From NCBI RefSeq assembly GCF_003259845.1, contig NZ_QLMJ01000008.1:248001-312000 (forward strand): 64,000 nucleotides of DNA, written 5' to 3'. The stretch is from Actinoplanes lutulentus. Lineage in GTDB: Bacteria; Actinomycetota; Actinomycetes; Mycobacteriales; Micromonosporaceae. A program made the translations under genes and the position numbers. A model generated the notes under the pieces. That model saw nothing but the letters and a program-made list of their open reading frames with translations. It did no database searches and was not told where the DNA came from. Within the stretch, counting starts at the first letter, position 1. The number at the start of each line of letters is the position of its first letter. Below, piece by piece: positions 60,404-64,000 of the stretch.

Positions 60404-60954
60404 CGCGGACCGCCCAGGGACGAGCGGACCTCGTCGGTCAGCCGCCGCATGTGCTCGTCGTGGGACGGGCCCGCCTCACGCCGGCCGTACCAGACCTCGG
60501 AGAACAACGCGGCCGCCGCATCCATGGCCGGTGCCGCCACCGGCTGGTTCAGCGCGGTCACGTCGGCGAGCTCGGCCACCGTGGTCCCGGGCTCCGGGGA
60601 GACGACGCCGGCCCGGGTCAGGTCGATGACGGTGTCCCGCAACCGCTGACGGATCGCCTCGTCGTAACGCCCCTCGGACGCGAGGACGTTGGCATCCGGT
60701 TGGAAACTCGGTGCTTTCACGCGTACCGAAGGAGGCTTTTGATCGGAATTTGACGTTGACTTCTTCCGGCGGCGGCGAGGTAGGCGCGGCAGGGCAGGCA
60801 GCCGGAACGACGGCCAGCGGCGGGGGACCCAGGCCGGAAACGAGTACCAGAGCACGGATCCGACCAGCGTGATCAGAAACAGTCCGAGCAGCAGGGTCCG
60901 GCCCGGGATCACGTCGAGGACGTCGGCGATCCACGCGTCGTAACCGCGGGTCAT
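60400..60954 (-). CDS. DUF4129 protein of the MoxR operon
   Basis: 184 residues with one membrane helix ('LLLGLFLITLVGSVLWYSFPAW'), a basic linker and the C-terminal DUF4129 domain ('YDEAIRQRLRDTVIDLTRAGVVSPEPGTTVAELA', ending 'FSEVWYGRREAG'). In transglutaminase proteins this domain is fused to the enzyme; here it is separate. Four-base overlaps with genes on either side show tight translational coupling. Confidence 0.88.
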   Translation of the reverse strand: MTRGYDAWIADVLDVIPGRTLLLGLFLITLVGSVLWYSFPAWVPRRWPSFRLPALPRLPRRRRKKSTSNSDQKPPSVRVKAPSFQPDANVLASEGRYDEAIRQRLRDTVIDLTRAGVVSPEPGTTVAELADVTALNQPVAAPAMDAAAALFSEVWYGRREAGPSHDEHMRRLTDEVRSSLGGPR

Positions 60955-61787
60955 GCGGCGTCCACCAGCGCGGACGAGCCGTCGCCGCCACGCGCGCGTT
61001 CCCGTGCGATCTCGATGTCCAGCCCCTCGGTCCGAATCCGCGCCTCCACCAGCAGCACCGCGTCCAGGCAGGCGAGCGCCGGATAGGCGACCGTGTTGGC
61101 CAGGCCCCAGGCGAGCGGGACCACCCAGGCGAGCACGGTATTACCAACCGTCCACCCGGCCTGCGAAGCGACCATGACCCACGCCGTCCCGAGCGCGAAC
61201 CGCACCATGAACCAGGTGAAGTACGCGAGCAGCCGCAGCAGCGCCGGCCGCACCCCGTCCCGGACAGCGAGCCGCGCGGACCGGCCGAAAGCGGCCAGCG
61301 GCCCGGACACCCGGTTGAGCGTGAGCGCCGGCGTCGCCATCCCGATGAGTCCGTAAAGGATCAGCCACGGCACGAACCCGACATAGGCGCCGGCCGCCGC
61401 GATCAGCCCGGCGACGACGGCGACCACCAGAACCGGCAGCGGCCGGGTGCGCGCCCACAGGTCCCGATGCCGCACCGGCCGGCGCAGCAGAGCGGGCCCG
61501 GCGGCCGCACCCGCATAGGCACCCAGCAGCGCGATGATCGTCGCCTCGAGCCCGAAGCCGACCGCCGTGATCAGCCACCAGCCGCCGAAATCGCCGAAGT
61601 CCGGCATGAACGTGGGTGCGTCGAGGCCGGCGCTCTCCCGCATCCGGCCGAGGATCACCTGCTCGGCGGCAGCGAGCGGCCCGGCGAGGGCGACCAGCGG
61701 CAGAGCGCGCTGGCGCAGCAGGGCGGCACCGGCATCGAGGAGTTCCCCGGCGGTCATCGGCCGCATCGGCAGAACTTCGGGCGCCAT
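60951..61787 (-). CDS. Multi-pass membrane protein leading the MoxR operon
   Basis: 278 residues with about six helices. The N-terminus ('MRPMTAGELLDAGAALLRQR' from the in-frame ATG at 61766) resembles glycerophosphodiester-phosphodiesterase-type membrane domains often found as first gene of MoxR/DUF58 clusters. Further helices include 'VLVVAVVAGLIAAAGAYVGF'. No catalytic motif. Start may be 61787 or 61766. It probably scaffolds the downstream products. Confidence 0.8.
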   Translation of the reverse strand: MAPEVLPMRPMTAGELLDAGAALLRQRALPLVALAGPLAAAEQVILGRMRESAGLDAPTFMPDFGDFGGWWLITAVGFGLEATIIALLGAYAGAAAGPALLRRPVRHRDLWARTRPLPVLVVAVVAGLIAAAGAYVGFVPWLILYGLIGMATPALTLNRVSGPLAAFGRSARLAVRDGVRPALLRLLAYFTWFMVRFALGTAWVMVASQAGWTVGNTVLAWVVPLAWGLANTVAYPALACLDAVLLVEARIRTEGLDIEIARERARGGDGSSALVDAA

Positions 61788-61831
61788 GGCGGCAAATCCT
61801 AGGTGATCACCCTGCGATATTGTCTCCGGCT

Positions 61832-62275
61832 ATGTCCGGGCTCTCGAGGTTGCAGCACATCCTGGTCGTCGACGACGACCCGGCGGACACCATGATGATC
61901 GAGGAAGCCCTGCTCGGCGTGGACATGCCGCCGGTCGTGCACGCCGTCGAGGACGGCCGCGAAGCGCTCGACTTCCTGCGCCGACGCGGCCGGTACGCCG
62001 GCGTCCCGCGCCCCGATCTGGTGCTGCTCGACCTCAACATGCCGCGGATGGGAGGCCACGAGGTGCTCCGGGACATCAAGAACGACGACGACCTGAAGAG
62101 CATCCCGATCGTCGTGCTGACCACGTCGACGGCAGCACCGGACATCACGGCGAGTTACGCGACGCACGCCAACGCTTACGTCTCCAAGCCGATGGATCTG
62201 GATTCGTTCGAGTCGGCGATCCGCAAGATCAACCACTTCTACAGCGAGATCGCGATCCTTCCGGCCGATTCCTGA
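61832..62275 (+). CDS. Stand-alone response regulator (receiver only)
   Basis: 147-residue CheY-like receiver. Acidic cluster D14-D16 in 'ILVVDDDPAD', phospho-acceptor Asp67 in 'LVLLDLNMPRMGG', Thr in 'IVVLTTST', Lys119 in 'YVSKPMDL'. No output domain, so it likely relays phosphate or binds a partner, like Rcp1-type regulators of phytochrome kinases. No kinase gene is adjacent. Divergent from the MoxR operon, 44 bp apart. Confidence 0.92.
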   Translation: MSGLSRLQHILVVDDDPADTMMIEEALLGVDMPPVVHAVEDGREALDFLRRRGRYAGVPRPDLVLLDLNMPRMGGHEVLRDIKNDDDLKSIPIVVLTTSTAAPDITASYATHANAYVSKPMDLDSFESAIRKINHFYSEIAILPADS

Positions 62276-62300
62276 CCGCAATCGCGGCTAGCGTCGGGGT

Positions 62301-63377
62301 GTGAATCGCCGCGCTCTGAACCGTGCCACCCTCGCCCGGCAACTGCTGCTGGAGCGCGCCGATCTGAGTGTCCCGGAGGCGCTGACCCGGCTCGGCGGCC
62401 TCCAGGCGCAGACCCCGCACACCTGGTACGTGGGGTTGTGGAGCCGGCTGCGCGACTACTCCCCCGTCGAGACGTCGGCGCTGCTGGAGGGCGGCGAGAT
62501 CGTCCGGATGGCGCTGATGCGCTCGACGATCCACCTGGTCACCGTGGACGACGCGCGGTGGCTGCGGCCGCTGGTCGAGCCGGCGATCATTCGCAGCACG
62601 ATGGGCGCTTTCGGCCGGCATCTGCGGGAGCTGGACCGGGCGCAGTTGGTGTCAGCTGCCGTAGCGGCATTGGACGAGCGCCCGATGACCTTCAGCGAGC
62701 TGGGCAAGGCCCTCGCCCCGTCGTTCCCCGGCCGTGATCCGAATGCCCTCGCACAGGCCGCGCGGATGTGGATGCCGCTCGTGCAGATGCCGCCGCGGGG
62801 GATGTGGGGGCGTAGCGGGAAGGCGGCGCATGCTCCGCTGGCTTCCGGGCTTGCTGAAAAGCCGCCGCAAGATCTTTTCCTCCGCTATCTCGCCGCCTTC
62901 GGCCCGGCGACGGTACGCGACGCCCAGCAGTGGTCCGGCCTCACCCGCCTCGCCGAAGTCGCCGACTCCCTGCGACCGAAACTGATCACCTTCAAGGGCG
63001 ACGACGGCCGTGAGCTGTTCGACCTGCCCGACGCACCCCGGCCGGACCCGGACACCCCGGCGCCGGCCCGCTTCCTCTACGACTTCGACAACCTGCTGCT
63101 GTCGCACGCCGACCGCACCCGCATCACCGGCGACACCGACTACACGGCACAGGGCTGGGGCGGCGACAACAACGAGCAGCCCCGCTCGATCCTGCTCGAC
63201 GGCTTCGTGGCAGCGACGTGGCGGATCGTCGTCAGCCGGCGAGAAGTGGTCGTGACCATCCGCCCGTTTCGGGTTTTACGCGCTACCGAGAAAGCCGCCA
63301 TCGAAGAGGAAGGCACCGCCTTGGCGCTCTTCCACGCCCCTGCGGCCGACCCGGCGATCGTTTTTCAGGCCGGCTGA
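62301..63377 (+). CDS. Winged-helix DNA-binding protein of the AlkZ/YcaQ (HTH_42) family
   Basis: 358 residues with tandem winged-helix domains. The family motif QxQ occurs at residues 35-37 in 'RLGGLQAQTPHTWYVGLWSR', the position of the catalytic QPhiQ in AlkZ/AlkX DNA glycosylases, which remove interstrand crosslinks and alkylated bases. 'ALMRSTIHLVTVDDARWL', 'FGPATVRDAQQWSGL' and the C-terminal 'RSILLDGFVAATWRI' are typical. Many family members are uncharacterised, and glycosylase activity is inferred. GTG start. Confidence 0.88.
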   Translation: MNRRALNRATLARQLLLERADLSVPEALTRLGGLQAQTPHTWYVGLWSRLRDYSPVETSALLEGGEIVRMALMRSTIHLVTVDDARWLRPLVEPAIIRSTMGAFGRHLRELDRAQLVSAAVAALDERPMTFSELGKALAPSFPGRDPNALAQAARMWMPLVQMPPRGMWGRSGKAAHAPLASGLAEKPPQDLFLRYLAAFGPATVRDAQQWSGLTRLAEVADSLRPKLITFKGDDGRELFDLPDAPRPDPDTPAPARFLYDFDNLLLSHADRTRITGDTDYTAQGWGGDNNEQPRSILLDGFVAATWRIVVSRREVVVTIRPFRVLRATEKAAIEEEGTALALFHAPAADPAIVFQAG

Positions 63378-64000
63378 ATCTGGCCCGACACCCGCTCGAT
63401 TCGCCCCTGCTCGTCGAACTCCACCCGCATCTCGCTCCCGCCCGGGTGATGACCCACCACCAACCCCGGACCGTCCTCACCGATCGACCATCCCTGTTGC
63501 TCCAAGAACGCCAGCAGCATCGCCCGGTGATCCACAGGGAACGCCTGAATCACCTGCCCGAGCACCAGAAACGCCCGTTCGGGCGACACCGGCTCGATCA
63601 GTGCGGGCGGCAACCCCTCCACATGGAAGAACACCGCCCCGCCGTCATAAGGCCCCCGGTAATAACACCGGCCCGTCAACCCGGACGCGATCAACGCCAG
63701 CCGCGCGCCATCAGCCCGCTCCAGCGGGAACGACGCTTCGGTCAACTCGGTCACGCCGGCATAGTCGCCGTACCCTCGAAGCCACTCGCTCAGATGGACC
63801 ACCTGCGCCGGCAGGTTGCTGCCGGTGTTCGCCCAGGCCCACAGCCAGGTCCCATCCCCATGGCTTTCGGTGCCGAGCAGCTGAACCGGGTAGCGCAGAT
63901 CCTCGCCGAACGTCGCCACGCCCTCGGTCAGATCAAGCTGCCAGTCACACTCCCCGATCAGGTCGGCGAGGGCGAGCTGCCGGGCGAAAGCGGTGGCCAC
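63365..64000 (-). CDS. DUF6882-like protein, 5' end at or beyond the window edge
   Basis: 211 residues visible, starting with a GTG at the edge, so the true start may lie outside. 'QLALADLIGECDWQLDLTEG', 'LGTESHGDGTWLWAWAN' and 'ASGLTGRCYYRGPYDGGAVFFHVEG' match what I know of DUF6882 proteins, soluble and of unknown function. The C-terminal ~60 residues ('FLEQQGWSIGEDGPGLVVGH') look like a second small beta domain. Converges on the AlkZ-like gene with a 13-bp overlap. Confidence 0.75.
   Translation of the reverse strand: MATAFARQLALADLIGECDWQLDLTEGVATFGEDLRYPVQLLGTESHGDGTWLWAWANTGSNLPAQVVHLSEWLRGYGDYAGVTELTEASFPLERADGARLALIASGLTGRCYYRGPYDGGAVFFHVEGLPPALIEPVSPERAFLVLGQVIQAFPVDHRAMLLAFLEQQGWSIGEDGPGLVVGHHPGGSEMRVEFDEQGRIERVSGQIQPA

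Overview
The window is high-GC actinobacterial DNA. GTG starts, 1-4 bp start/stop overlaps, an F420-type oxidoreductase, DtxR/IdeR-type iron boxes, an ECF42 sigma factor with its DGPF partner, and XRE regulators beside small CxxC proteins all fit a filamentous actinomycete. Micromonosporaceae (Actinoplanes-like) is my best guess; it is an inference from gene content and has not been tested. I see no rRNA, tRNA, CRISPR array, integrase, transposase or replication origin.

Layout. 1-4 kb: a membrane GGDEF diguanylate cyclase (cut by the left edge), a PAS-GAF sensor without an output domain, and a Bcr/CflA-type MFS pump beside a ROK-repressor remnant. 4.4-5.1 kb: two nearly identical Flp pilin genes in a roughly 300-bp tandem duplication, with a strong hairpin between them. 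5.2-8.6 kb: small poorly known genes, including a frameshifted DUF6928 gene and an orphan proteasome-like Ntn hydrolase.

8.7-21.5 kb is an iron island. It holds efeUOB behind two iron boxes, a substrate-binding/two-permease/ATPase siderophore importer behind one box, and a strongly asymmetric heterodimeric ABC half-transporter pair behind another. An aldo/keto reductase sits at each edge of the efeUOB and importer part. A DtxR-family repressor (encoded elsewhere) would be expected to switch on all three units in low iron.

21.6-37.5 kb is mixed housekeeping and accessory content: F420-type oxidoreductase, Uma2 protein, HAD hydrolase, serine hydrolase, MmpL exporter, ECF42/DGPF/SnoaL-like locus, a shortened sulfotransferase, dehydrogenase, GNAT, XRE regulator, Nudix hydrolase, and a two-gene operon of small cysteine-motif proteins.

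36.7-47.3 kb is dominated by a secreted RHS/YD-repeat protein of about 3,260 residues. It carries discoidin-like and LamG-like domains and a C-terminal domain with features of a restriction-endonuclease-fold toxin. The gene 58 bp downstream on the same strand encodes a pentapeptide-repeat protein, which makes it the positional candidate for immunity. This pair is the most interesting possible system in the window.

47.6-64 kb: a lower-GC GH43-like/CBM13 glycosidase with a palindromic operator, an LtrA protein, an aminotransferase behind a perfect inverted repeat, a MarR/MFS divergent pair in which both genes have lost their 5' ends at one junction, a TetR/FAD-monooxygenase pair with two tandem palindromic operators, hemerythrin and GNAT genes, a 500-bp mosaic of direct and inverted repeats, a five-gene MoxR/DUF58/DUF4350/DUF4129 operon, a stand-alone response regulator, an AlkZ-type winged-helix protein, and a DUF6882-like gene at the right edge.
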